A stretch of 16,394 nt of DNA from Paludibacteraceae bacterium (GCA_017402895.1 JAFPLG010000095.1:1-16394), one strand, 5' to 3'; counted from the stretch's first letter, positions 8,865 to 15,900 are shown. A program made the numbers and translations. Notes: generated by a model from the letters alone, not told the origin.

Positions 8865-9431
8865 TTATCGTTTGATTTTCATTTTCATGATATAACAGTA
8901 GGGAGTCACCGAGTTCTGATCGGTAGAGAAGCCCAACTTACTGGGGCATATAATTTGGCACTCCGCATCCGTATACTTCATATACTTGACTGCCACATGC
9001 CAACCCTTAGCCTCACAATCCGTGGTGTTTCCGTACTGGAACTCAAATGGATAGGCCTGATCCAATGTCGACCAATAACTAAGCGTATCGGCATTCTCGG
9101 TGAGCGCAAACTTCTTATAGCGCATCACGACGGTCTCCAGCGCTTCGATAGGATCGATGCGGGTGGTGTCACCATCCTCGATGTAGAGCGAATCACCACG
9201 GTTGCGCAGATGAAAATACAGGTCGTCATAACCCGGCACAAGCAGGTAGTCATTCTCTGCCCACTGATAGTCATCGGCCGGTTCTTCCGTGAGCACGTTG
9301 ATATGCTGCCGTGCAATAAAGTTCTCAATCAGCTTATCCTCTGCATTGCGTTGAGAAGAATAACTGTTCTGGTTGCACCCCGCCAAAACCAAGCATGCCA
9401 GGGCAGATAAAACGAAAAATATCTTCTTCAT
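8865..9431 (-). CDS. DUF4827-like lipoprotein
   Basis: A 188-residue putative lipoprotein. The N-terminus is a type II signal peptide with lipobox LVLAGC and acylated cysteine C19, followed by a serine/asparagine-rich linker (QNSYSSQ). The rest is an acidic, aromatic-rich globular domain without a recognised catalytic motif. From memory of Bacteroidales gene order it resembles the DUF4827 proteins encoded beside glmM and a GldI-like FKBP gene, which are thought to have an FKBP-like fold, but the assignment is by context and general appearance, not by search. It starts within the stop codon of the preceding FKBP lipoprotein gene (TAATG, 1-nt overlap), suggesting the two lipoproteins are made together. 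Confidence 0.78.
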   Translation of the reverse strand: MKKIFFVLSALACLVLAGCNQNSYSSQRNAEDKLIENFIARQHINVLTEEPADDYQWAENDYLLVPGYDDLYFHLRNRGDSLYIEDGDTTRIDPIEALETVVMRYKKFALTENADTLSYWSTLDQAYPFEFQYGNTTDCEAKGWHVAVKYMKYTDAECQIICPSKLGFSTDQNSVTPYCYIMKMKIKR

Positions 9432-9949
9432 TATTGTATTGTTATTTCAATTCGTACATTCGTATAGGGACCTATATTATCCTCTCCATCCACGCCAAAA
9501 GCGGCATGCCATGGAGCCAGTATGATTCCCTCCTCGCCGCGATTGAGTTCGCGTATAGCATATTCTATTCCGAGTGGTAATTCTCCCTTGCCTAGCGTAT
9601 ATTCGCCCTCCACATCACACAGCAACTCTCCGCTCAGTGTCTTGATAAGCATCTTCACCTGGACCACCTCACCCATCTTAGGAGGCTCGCTCTCCGGGAG
9701 ACGAGTGACATGAGTCACCCAGGCTCCTAAATGGCATTGTGCATAGCGATGAACCGTATCTGCCTGAACATAACTTATCACCTCGCGGTCGGCTTCCGAG
9801 GCCATGCGCTGGTTAACCTCTAGCATGGCCATTAGATCCGAATCACGCTGTGTTGCACCCTCCCGATTGGCTGGACGTTGCGGCCCCGGATCCGTTCCGC
9901 AGGACACCAGAGCCAAAAGACATACTATATATAGTCCTAATCGTCTCAT
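9431..9949 (-). CDS. GldI-like FKBP-type peptidyl-prolyl isomerase lipoprotein
   Basis: A 172-residue lipoprotein with signal peptide and lipobox LALVSC (C17), then a low-complexity linker and a helical segment to about residue 60. The C-terminal half matches the core of FKBP-type prolyl isomerases: a GEVVQVKMLIKTLSGELL strand pair, LGIEYAIRELNRGEEGIILAPWHAAFG helix-strand region, and a final strand ending in RIEITIQ. This is the arrangement of Bacteroidota GldI-type proteins, though GldI homologues also occur in non-gliding species, so no motility role is implied. It should act as a folding helper in the periplasm. The active-site aromatic residues are only partly conserved by eye, so catalytic activity is uncertain. 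Its start overlaps the HTCS stop by 4 nt. Confidence 0.82.
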   Translation of the reverse strand: MRRLGLYIVCLLALVSCGTDPGPQRPANREGATQRDSDLMAMLEVNQRMASEADREVISYVQADTVHRYAQCHLGAWVTHVTRLPESEPPKMGEVVQVKMLIKTLSGELLCDVEGEYTLGKGELPLGIEYAIRELNRGEEGIILAPWHAAFGVDGEDNIGPYTNVRIEITIQ

Positions 9950-12900
9950 TCCTCAATTCGTCTTGAGCGTTTATATTCCGACGGTGTCATACCGTATGTA
10001 TTCTTGAAGCACTTGGAGAAATAACGCGAGTCATTCATGCCCACCATATAGGTGACCTCAGTGATGTTGTATTCGCCTGACTCCAGCAATTGAGCAGCAC
10101 GTTTGATACGTATCTCGCGGATAAACTCTACAGGACTGAGACCCGTCATTCCTTTTAGTTTATTGAAGAACACGGTTCTACCCATATTCATATCTTCCAC
10201 CAACTGTTCAACGGTCAGTTCGTTGTTATCCATCTCCCGATCCATGATATTGAGCAGTTTGGCCAGGAACGTATCACCCGACAGTTGTTCATCGTTCTCC
10301 TGCGGCTCCAGTCGAAGCAGACGTTCGCGATAACGCGCCTCCAATTGCTCTCGCTGGGAGATAATATTTTGCACTCGAGCCCGCAAGTATTCCGGTTCAA
10401 AGGGCTTCGTCACGTAGTCATCTGCACCATACTCCATTGCCTGAAGCCGGCTCTCAATGGCCGACTTGGCCGTGAGCAGAATCAATGGGATATAGTTCGT
10501 GTCACTCGACTCCTTGACGCGTTGGGTCAATTCCAATCCATCCATCTTCGGCATCATCAGGTCGGTGATGATCAGGTCCGGCGCTTCCTGACAAATCTGC
10601 GACCATGCCTGGATACCGTTATCTGCCGTGCTGACAGCATAGTCATTGCTGAGAATACCGCTCAAGAAATTACGCATATCCTCATTGTCGTCCACAACCA
10701 ATATCTTGCGCAGATTTTTCTTGTTCGACGTAATCTCCAGAGGATGTGCCTGCTTTTCTGTAGTCGTCTGAGCAATAGTCGTATCGTCCACGATAATCTC
10801 CACATCGTCGTCATAATGCTCGTTGCCGGTATGCAGCATGACCGTAAAGGTCGTTCCCTTGCCCACTTCACTCTCCACCTCTATATGACCGTGATGCAAA
10901 TCTACCAGTTCTTTCACCAGATTCAAACCGATACCCGTTCCGCCCATATTACCGGTGTTCAACTCGTTATTCGAAGAGAACCGCTCGAACAGGTAACTGC
11001 GTTTCTCCATCGGGATACCGATACCCTCATCACGTACGATGAGCAGCAGATAACCTGGCTTTTCAGCCACCGACACCTCTATCGTCTTGCCGGCTGCAGT
11101 AAACTTAAACGCATTGCTCAATAGGTTATATACAATCGTATCAATTCGGCTACGATCCACCCATGCCGTCGAATCAATTGCCGTGTAGGTTTGCAGGAAG
11201 TTGATATGCTTGTCAGCCGCCTCTTTTTGGAAGTTCTTACAGGTCTCCGCTACCAGATCCGCCAACAGGGTCTTCTGCACCTTCAGACGCATCTTCTTGT
11301 TCTGTATCTTGCGGAAATCCAAGAGTTGGTTCACCATGCGAAGCATACGCTGGCTATTCGAGCGAACGATCTCCAGTTGACTGCGCACACTGGGCGAGAT
11401 ACGCTCGGTGGTCAGAATATTATCCACCGGTCCGCTGATTAGCGTAAGCGGTGTACGTAATTCATGACTGATATTGGTAAAGAAGCGGAGCTTGATATCC
11501 GTCACCTGCTGCTCAATCTGCACCTTCTGACGCAGCTGCTGGTAAGACGACATGATATATATCGTCAGTCCCACGACACCAAAAAATGCCAGTATATATA
11601 GCAGTATCGCCCACCAACTCAGCCATAATGGTTTTCGTACAATGATATACAATGTCGTACCGTTGGGCGAAACACCTCCCTCATGATTTTGCGAATAGAC
11701 ATGGAAGGCATACTCTCCGTACTTGAGATTCGAGAACGTAGTTCGACGCTGATGGGTGGCCGGCTGCCAATCCTTATCCACGCCGTCCATGCGATAGACA
11801 TACAGGATGTTTTGCGCATTGATATAATCCAGCGCCGCATACTCTATCGTCAGGTCCGCTCTATTGTCCAGATAAATCGTATCTCCCTTTTGCTCCATGC
11901 CGGCCGAGATACAATGCGTGATACGAACGGGAGGTATCTTCTTGTTAAATGATACCTGCTTGGTGTCCAGCACACAGTAACCACGTGAATAGCCGAAATA
12001 AATCAACCCGTCATCCGTCAACAGAGGCTCTGCTTCCGTGAAATAAGTTCCACGCTCCGTGCTAAGCGCATCATAGTAATGAAGACTTTGATTCGTCACT
12101 GAGTATTGACGTATGTCTCTCTCCGAGGTAAACCACAAGCCATCCCCCACACTCACCAGACTCAATACAATGTCACTATATGTATTGATGTGCTTTATCT
12201 TTAGTTCCGGATCCTCTGGATCAAGCATCGATAATCCGCCGCCAAAGGTTCCTAACCATAGTTTTCCATGCGACAAACACAAGGCTCGCACATCATGCCC
12301 CTCGACCATACGAATACTATAGTCCCGCAGATCAACACGCGCCAAGCCCGTCGTCGTTCCACACCACAGCACACTGTCTTGAAGCAGTAGATCACGCACC
12401 TTCAGCTTATTGCCCACAATACGCGGGTCACCAAACTGTCCTTTCGCCGAATCATACTTGATGATATTCACACCACTTCCATACGTGCCGACATACAGCG
12501 TGCCATCTTCTCCTTCCACAATGTCGTATATATCACGGTTGCTGGTTTTGATGCTCGCTCCCGTACTGAGATTAACCAGCCCCTTGCCCTTATATCCGCA
12601 TAGCAATCCATAACGGGAATCCAGGGCACAATAGGCCATCTCCTGGGCCTTGACAAAGGTCCGGACTTCTCCGTTCTTAAGTTGCACGAAAGCACGCACC
12701 TCACCGGCATCCGACGGACTCTTACGAACGTCATATAGTTTATACGGACGAACATCCATATTGATACACTCTACGCCGCCGTTGAACGTAGACAACCACA
12801 TCTGTCCGTCCCGGTCAATATACGCCGCATGGATCACGTTGCTCAGTTCCGCAAAGGGGGAAACCAATCGGTCTTGATCCGCGTCATAGTACGACCATCC

Positions 12901-13491
12901 TCCGCCATTTGGGTTCACCCATGTGCGCCCCAGACTATCTTCCAACATCAGGAAGTACTCACGCTGTTGCCCCACAAAGCGTTTATCCACCTCCACAGTC
13001 AACCGCTTCCATTCGCCGTTCTTGCAGCGCATGATACCGGGTTGGTCATCCACTTGCCACGAGATACCATGACGGTCCACACGCATCACCTCATTCTTCT
13101 GAGCCAGCTTGCCCTGCATGCCCTTTGGCAACTGATCCTTGGTCTTGCTCTCCATCTGGCTACGACTACGATCCAGCATGTAATAGTGGTCGTCATACGT
13201 CTTCCACCACAGCTGCTCCCGTTCGTCTTCGTAGATCAACTCCACGCGGTTGTTCACGCGTGCTTCCTGACCGTCGCGCATGGCTTTGTACACCTGGAAT
13301 TCATAACCGTCAAAGCGGTTCAATCCATTCCACGTACCAAACCACATATAGCCCTGCCGATCCTGCAGGATATCCATCACGTTGTTCTGGCTCAGACCAT
13401 CCTCGATAGAATAATGATGGATCATGTACTGTTCACCGGCATGCACCGCCAGTGACACCACAAGCAATATAAGTGCAAGCAGACGTCTCAT
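9946..13491 (-). CDS. Hybrid two-component system (HTCS) sensor kinase/AraC regulator
   Basis: An 1181-residue one-protein phosphorelay. Order: signal sequence (1-18); periplasmic sensor with beta-propeller repeats such as NVMDILQDRQGYMWFGTWNG (37-56) and KLWLGTFGGG (410-419); Y_Y_Y domain about 545-615; transmembrane segment about 621-648; histidine kinase with phospho-acceptor H676 in SHELRTP, N-box N793, DEGIGIP (821-827) and GGTGIGL (850-856); receiver with D934/D935, phospho-acceptor D977 and K1029; AraC-type DNA-binding domain about 1090-1176. All key phosphorelay residues are present. Such proteins normally sense oligosaccharides and switch on a SusC/SusD locus. Here it starts directly after the rmlA stop codon, with no gap, inside an envelope gene run. 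The roughly 600-residue sensor is shorter than the two-propeller HTCS sensors I know, so some blades may be missing or too degenerate to see. Confidence 0.95.
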   Translation of the reverse strand: MRRLLALILLVVSLAVHAGEQYMIHHYSIEDGLSQNNVMDILQDRQGYMWFGTWNGLNRFDGYEFQVYKAMRDGQEARVNNRVELIYEDEREQLWWKTYDDHYYMLDRSRSQMESKTKDQLPKGMQGKLAQKNEVMRVDRHGISWQVDDQPGIMRCKNGEWKRLTVEVDKRFVGQQREYFLMLEDSLGRTWVNPNGGGWSYYDADQDRLVSPFAELSNVIHAAYIDRDGQMWLSTFNGGVECINMDVRPYKLYDVRKSPSDAGEVRAFVQLKNGEVRTFVKAQEMAYCALDSRYGLLCGYKGKGLVNLSTGASIKTSNRDIYDIVEGEDGTLYVGTYGSGVNIIKYDSAKGQFGDPRIVGNKLKVRDLLLQDSVLWCGTTTGLARVDLRDYSIRMVEGHDVRALCLSHGKLWLGTFGGGLSMLDPEDPELKIKHINTYSDIVLSLVSVGDGLWFTSERDIRQYSVTNQSLHYYDALSTERGTYFTEAEPLLTDDGLIYFGYSRGYCVLDTKQVSFNKKIPPVRITHCISAGMEQKGDTIYLDNRADLTIEYAALDYINAQNILYVYRMDGVDKDWQPATHQRRTTFSNLKYGEYAFHVYSQNHEGGVSPNGTTLYIIVRKPLWLSWWAILLYILAFFGVVGLTIYIMSSYQQLRQKVQIEQQVTDIKLRFFTNISHELRTPLTLISGPVDNILTTERISPSVRSQLEIVRSNSQRMLRMVNQLLDFRKIQNKKMRLKVQKTLLADLVAETCKNFQKEAADKHINFLQTYTAIDSTAWVDRSRIDTIVYNLLSNAFKFTAAGKTIEVSVAEKPGYLLLIVRDEGIGIPMEKRSYLFERFSSNNELNTGNMGGTGIGLNLVKELVDLHHGHIEVESEVGKGTTFTVMLHTGNEHYDDDVEIIVDDTTIAQTTTEKQAHPLEITSNKKNLRKILVVDDNEDMRNFLSGILSNDYAVSTADNGIQAWSQICQEAPDLIITDLMMPKMDGLELTQRVKESSDTNYIPLILLTAKSAIESRLQAMEYGADDYVTKPFEPEYLRARVQNIISQREQLEARYRERLLRLEPQENDEQLSGDTFLAKLLNIMDREMDNNELTVEQLVEDMNMGRTVFFNKLKGMTGLSPVEFIREIRIKRAAQLLESGEYNITEVTYMVGMNDSRYFSKCFKNTYGMTPSEYKRSRRIEE

Positions 13492-14382
13492 CTATATAAA
13501 GAGTTCGCGATTTTCCTTCGTAGCCAATTGTACCAGATACTGACCGTACTTGGTCTTCATCTGCTGACCGAGTTCCAGCAGCAGTTTATTATCAATCCAG
13601 CCATTACGCCAAGCGATCTCCTCGATACAACTCACGTAGAAACCCTGACGATTCTGAATCGTAGCGATAAAATTACCGGCTTCCAACAAGCTGTCACAGT
13701 TACCCGTATCCAGCCATGCAAATCCGCGGCTGAAGAGTTTCACCCGGAGCGTACCCTCTTCCAGATACATCCGGTTCAGGTCCGTGATCTCATATTCGCC
13801 ACGTTTACTCGGTTGGAGCACCGCAGCCTTCTCGCAAACGGTACTGTCATAGAAATACAATCCCGGCACAGCATAGTTGCTCTTCGGTTGCGCAGGTTTC
13901 TCCTCTATCGAGAGAACATGACCTTCCTTGTCAAACTCCACCACACCGTATGCACGCGGATCAGCCACCTCATAGCCAAACACGCATGCTCCGCCATGCT
14001 GCACATCCTCTACAGCATCCAGCAGCATTCTGCGGAAATGCTGACCGTAGAACATATTATCGCCCAGTATCAAGCAACCCGGTTCGCCTGCCAAAAACTC
14101 CTTACCCAGCACGAAAGCTTGCGCCAGGCCGTTCGGCACTTCCTGCACTTTGTACTCCAAGCGCATACCCAGTTGGCTGCCGTCGCCCAGCAATTCGCGA
14201 AACATCGGCAGATCGCGTGGCGTACTGATAATCAGCACCTCGCGAATGCCGGCCAACATCAGTGTTGACAACGGATAATAAATCATCGGCTTGTCATACA
14301 CCGGCATGATTTGCTTACTGATAGCCTTGCTCAGCGGGTAAAGACGCGTCGCACTTCCGCCCGCCAAAATAATACCTTTCAT
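13492..14382 (-). CDS. rmlA: Glucose-1-phosphate thymidylyltransferase RmlA
   Basis: A 296-residue nucleotidyltransferase that makes dTDP-glucose from dTTP and glucose-1-phosphate, the first step to dTDP-L-rhamnose and related deoxysugars of surface glycans. Visible motifs are the nucleotide-binding GGSATRLYP (8-16), SKQIMPVYDKPMIYYPL (22-38), metal-site D108 in LGDNMFYG, EKP (161-163), RGEYEITD (194-201) and second metal-site aspartate D225 in WLDTGN. Length is that of the short, feedback-regulated RmlA form. It is first in the - strand run and has its own promoter at 14431-14462. The usual partners rmlB, rmlC and rmlD are not next to it in this window; the next gene is the HTCS regulator, which starts immediately after its TAG stop. 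Confidence 0.97.
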   Translation of the reverse strand: MKGIILAGGSATRLYPLSKAISKQIMPVYDKPMIYYPLSTLMLAGIREVLIISTPRDLPMFRELLGDGSQLGMRLEYKVQEVPNGLAQAFVLGKEFLAGEPGCLILGDNMFYGQHFRRMLLDAVEDVQHGGACVFGYEVADPRAYGVVEFDKEGHVLSIEEKPAQPKSNYAVPGLYFYDSTVCEKAAVLQPSKRGEYEITDLNRMYLEEGTLRVKLFSRGFAWLDTGNCDSLLEAGNFIATIQNRQGFYVSCIEEIAWRNGWIDNKLLLELGQQMKTKYGQYLVQLATKENRELFI

Positions 14383-14406
14383 AATTATGATTTTGCTTTA
14401 TATATT

Positions 14407-14419
14407 TATCGGTACGATA
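14407..14419 (-). promoter_or_regulatory. Small stem-loop in the rmlA leader
   Basis: A perfect 5-bp inverted repeat (TATCG and CGATA) with a 3-nt loop. On the - strand it begins 11 nt after the -7 box, so within a few nucleotides of the predicted mRNA 5' end. Alone it is short enough to arise by chance; it is listed because the other two promoters of this window show the same arrangement. Confidence 0.4.
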
Positions 14420-14430
14420 GAATCAGTCTG

Positions 14431-14462
14431 CAAAGGTACGAAAAAAAAATTACATACACAAT
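14431..14462 (-). promoter_or_regulatory. Promoter of the rmlA-to-surE run
   Basis: On the - strand the -7 box TACCTTTG (plus-strand CAAAGGTA, 14431-14438) matches TAnnTTTG exactly. Twenty bases upstream lies ATTG (14459-14462), a three-of-four match to the -33 TTTG. Transcription should start near 14424, giving a leader of about 40 nt. The intervening spacer holds a run of T residues on the - strand. Confidence 0.7.
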
Positions 14463-14470
14463 AGTGTATG
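14453..14470. promoter_or_regulatory. Inverted repeat over the rmlA -33 box, possible operator
   Basis: Perfect 7-bp arms CATACAC (14453-14459) and GTGTATG (14464-14470) are separated by 4 bp and cover the -33 element of the rmlA promoter. The position fits a binding site for a dimeric regulator. Which protein would bind is unknown; the site is unlike the palindrome at the udk promoter. Confidence 0.45.
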
Positions 14471-14537
14471 CCAATTTTGCTAAAAATAGCCTTTTTTCAC
14501 CTACTTTTCTATTTCGCTGCTTTTTTCTGCACTAAAA

Positions 14538-14569
14538 TTTGCATATATGCAAAAAATATTGTACCTTTG
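14538..14569 (+). promoter_or_regulatory. Promoter of udk with a 16-bp palindrome at the -33 box
   Basis: TTTG at 14538-14541 and TACCTTTG at 14562-14569 are separated by 20 bp, exactly the Bacteroidota pattern. The -33 box is the first part of a perfect 16-bp palindrome, TTTGCATATATGCAAA (14538-14553). The whole 32-bp block differs from the rsfS promoter (31-62) at only four positions. Transcription should start near 14576. Confidence 0.8.
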
Positions 14570-14578
14570 TCGTCCGAA

Positions 14579-14595
14579 CCGGTCTGTATGACCGG
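14579..14595 (+). promoter_or_regulatory. Stem-loop at the 5' end of the udk leader
   Basis: A perfect 6-bp G+C-rich inverted repeat, CCGGTC (14579-14584) and GACCGG (14590-14595), with a 5-nt loop TGTAT. It starts 9 nt after the -7 box, near the predicted mRNA 5' end, and is followed by an A-rich stretch before the udk start, not by a U-tract. Confidence 0.6.
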
Positions 14596-14618
14596 CATAA
14601 CGAAAAAAAATCATCTCT

Positions 14619-15233
14619 ATGTTTATTATCGGTATTGCGGGTGGAACCGGCTCGGGTAAAACAACGGTTGTCAAAAAGCTCATCGAGCGTCTGCCGAAAG
14701 GCGAAGTAGTAGTTATCCCACAAGATTCGTATTACAAAGACAGCAGCGATGTGCCTGTCGAGGAACGTCAGAATATCAACTTCGACCACCCGGACGCATT
14801 CGACTGGAGCCTACTGAGCAAGCATATCGCTATGCTCAAAGAAGGCAAGCCTATCGAACAACCCATCTACTCGTATATCACCTGTACCCGTTCCGAAGAG
14901 ACCATCCACATCGAGCCCAAGGAGGTGATCGTTGTCGAGGGTATCATGGCGCTGCGCGAACCTAAGATGCGCCAGCAGATGGACCTTAAGATATTCGTAG
15001 ATGCCGATGCCGACGACCGTCTCATTCGCGTTATGCGTCGCGACGTCGTAGAGCGCGGACGTACTGCCGAGCAGGTTATCGAGCGCTACCAACGTGTGCT
15101 CAAACCGATGCACGAACAATTCATCGAGCCTTGCAAGCGCTATGCCGATGTGATCGTGCCGCAAGGAGGCCACAACAACGCTGCTATCAACATGTTGGCT
15201 AAGTTCGTTAAGCAGCAATTGGCCGATAAATAA
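14619..15233 (+). CDS. udk: Uridine kinase
   Basis: A 204-residue P-loop kinase of pyrimidine salvage, phosphorylating uridine and cytidine to UMP and CMP. The P-loop GGTGSGKT is at 8-15, the nucleoside-site segment QDSYYK at 35-40, the hallmark FDHPDAFD at 55-62, and the lid region DADDRLIRVMRRD follows in the C-terminal half. Length is normal. The start at 14619 places the P-loop at the expected distance from the N-terminus. It is read from its own promoter, divergent from rmlA, and its stop codon overlaps by 2 nt the first copy of a 22-bp repeat. No G+C-rich terminator separates it from the chromate-transporter genes, so read-through is possible. Confidence 0.96.
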   Translation: MFIIGIAGGTGSGKTTVVKKLIERLPKGEVVVIPQDSYYKDSSDVPVEERQNINFDHPDAFDWSLLSKHIAMLKEGKPIEQPIYSYITCTRSEETIHIEPKEVIVVEGIMALREPKMRQQMDLKIFVDADADDRLIRVMRRDVVERGRTAEQVIERYQRVLKPMHEQFIEPCKRYADVIVPQGGHNNAAINMLAKFVKQQLADK

Positions 15234-15359
15234 AAATGTACTATTTTTAAGATGTACCCTTGTCCTGAGAGAATAAGGATTAAGTAATGATTAAGTAATG
15301 GGTAAATAATGATTAGAAAAGTCATTACACAAGGGTAAAAAATGTACTATTTTTAAGAT
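15232..15359. repeat. Structured repeat region: 22-bp direct repeats around 9-bp inverted repeats
   Basis: Two identical 22-bp copies (15232-15253 and 15338-15359; core ATGTACTATTTTTAAGAT) flank an 84-bp segment bounded by perfect 9-bp inverted repeats TACCCTTGT (15255-15263) and ACAAGGGTA (15329-15337). Each 22-bp copy itself holds an A/T-only stem (AAAAAT and ATTTTT around GTACT). The layout resembles a miniature element between duplicated target sequence, though 22 bp would be very long for a target duplication. It fills the whole gap between udk and the next gene, with no open reading frame of note. Confidence 0.7.
15278..15310. repeat. 11-bp tandem repeat, three units
   Basis: Two identical units GATTAAGTAAT (15278-15288, 15289-15299) are followed by a variant GGGTAAATAAT (15300-15310, three changes) and a partial unit starting GATTA (15311-15315). 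The array lies inside the segment bounded by the 9-bp inverted repeats. Confidence 0.75.
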
Positions 15360-15360
15360 T

Positions 15361-15900
15361 TTGTTCTGGCAACTATTCTATACTTATCTCAAAATTGGCA
15401 CCTTCACCCTCGGTGGAGGATATGCCATGTTGCCTCTCATCCAGCGTGAAGTGGTCGATCGCCGTGGATGGATTGATGAGCAGGAATTTCTCAACATGAT
15501 TGCCCTGGCACAAGCAGCCCCGGGACTGATTGCCGTCAACTCTGCTATTTTCATCGGCTGGCGCATCGACAGATGGCGCGGTGTCGCTGGTGCCGTTCTA
15601 GGTGCCGTCCTGCCATCCTTCCTTATCATACTCGCTATCGCGATGGTCTTCCGGGACTGGAAAGACCTACCGGCCGTAGAAGCCGTCTTCAAGGGTATTC
15701 GCCCCGCAGTCGTTGCCCTCATTGCTGCGCCGCTTTATAAGTTGTCCAAATCCGCTAAAATAGGAGGATGGACACTGCTCATTCCTGTTGCAGCAGCCCT
15801 GCTTATCTGGCTGCTTCATGTCAATCCCGTTTGGGTCATCCTGGCCACAATCCTCCTCACACTCATCGTGGTGGATATCATAGAAAGGAGGCGCAAATGA
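15361..15900 (+). CDS. Chromate-transporter (CHR) family protein, first half-size subunit
   Basis: A 179-residue membrane protein of the short-chain CHR family, whose members usually work as pairs of adjacent half-size subunits and are linked to chromate or other oxyanion transport. Visible signatures are FTLGGGYAMLPLI (15-27, the family GGG motif) and QAAPGLIAVN (51-60), followed by several hydrophobic segments. No in-frame ATG exists between the upstream stop (TGA, 15310-15312) and the GGG motif at a plausible place; the TTG at 15361 gives the normal N-terminus FWQLFYTYLKIG, so I use it, with ATT codons upstream as less likely choices. The start lies 1 nt beyond the second 22-bp repeat. The substrate in this organism is not shown by sequence. 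Confidence 0.88.
   Translation: MFWQLFYTYLKIGTFTLGGGYAMLPLIQREVVDRRGWIDEQEFLNMIALAQAAPGLIAVNSAIFIGWRIDRWRGVAGAVLGAVLPSFLIILAIAMVFRDWKDLPAVEAVFKGIRPAVVALIAAPLYKLSKSAKIGGWTLLIPVAAALLIWLLHVNPVWVILATILLTLIVVDIIERRRK
15884..15891 (+). promoter_or_regulatory. Shine-Dalgarno-like site before the second CHR gene
   Basis: AAAGGAGG ends 5 nt before the ATG at 15897, an ideal Shine-Dalgarno match and spacing. It lies inside the end of the first CHR gene, where it also encodes part of the arginine-rich C-terminus (ERRRK). Most other starts in this window have A-rich leaders instead. Confidence 0.5.

Noticed and set aside
8757..9410. + strand open frame of 217 codons opposite glmM and the DUF4827-like gene
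   Set aside because: It is antisense to two well-supported genes, has no promoter or motif, and spans their junction without regard to it.
10285..11124. + strand open frame of 279 codons opposite the HTCS kinase and receiver region
   Set aside because: It lies antisense to conserved kinase and receiver motifs and contains no recognisable domain.
13528..14268. + strand open frame of 246 codons opposite rmlA
   Set aside because: Shadow of rmlA; the translation is low in recognisable structure and lies opposite conserved RmlA motifs.
14479..14497. GCTA-AAAA-TAGC followed by a T-run, resembling a terminator
   Set aside because: The stem is only 4 bp and no + strand gene ends upstream of it in this region, so it is more likely A/T-rich chance structure.
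15255..15262. TACCCTTG as a possible -7 box for the chromate-transporter genes
   Set aside because: It has one mismatch to TAnnTTTG and no TTTG 19-21 bp upstream, so it was not called a promoter.
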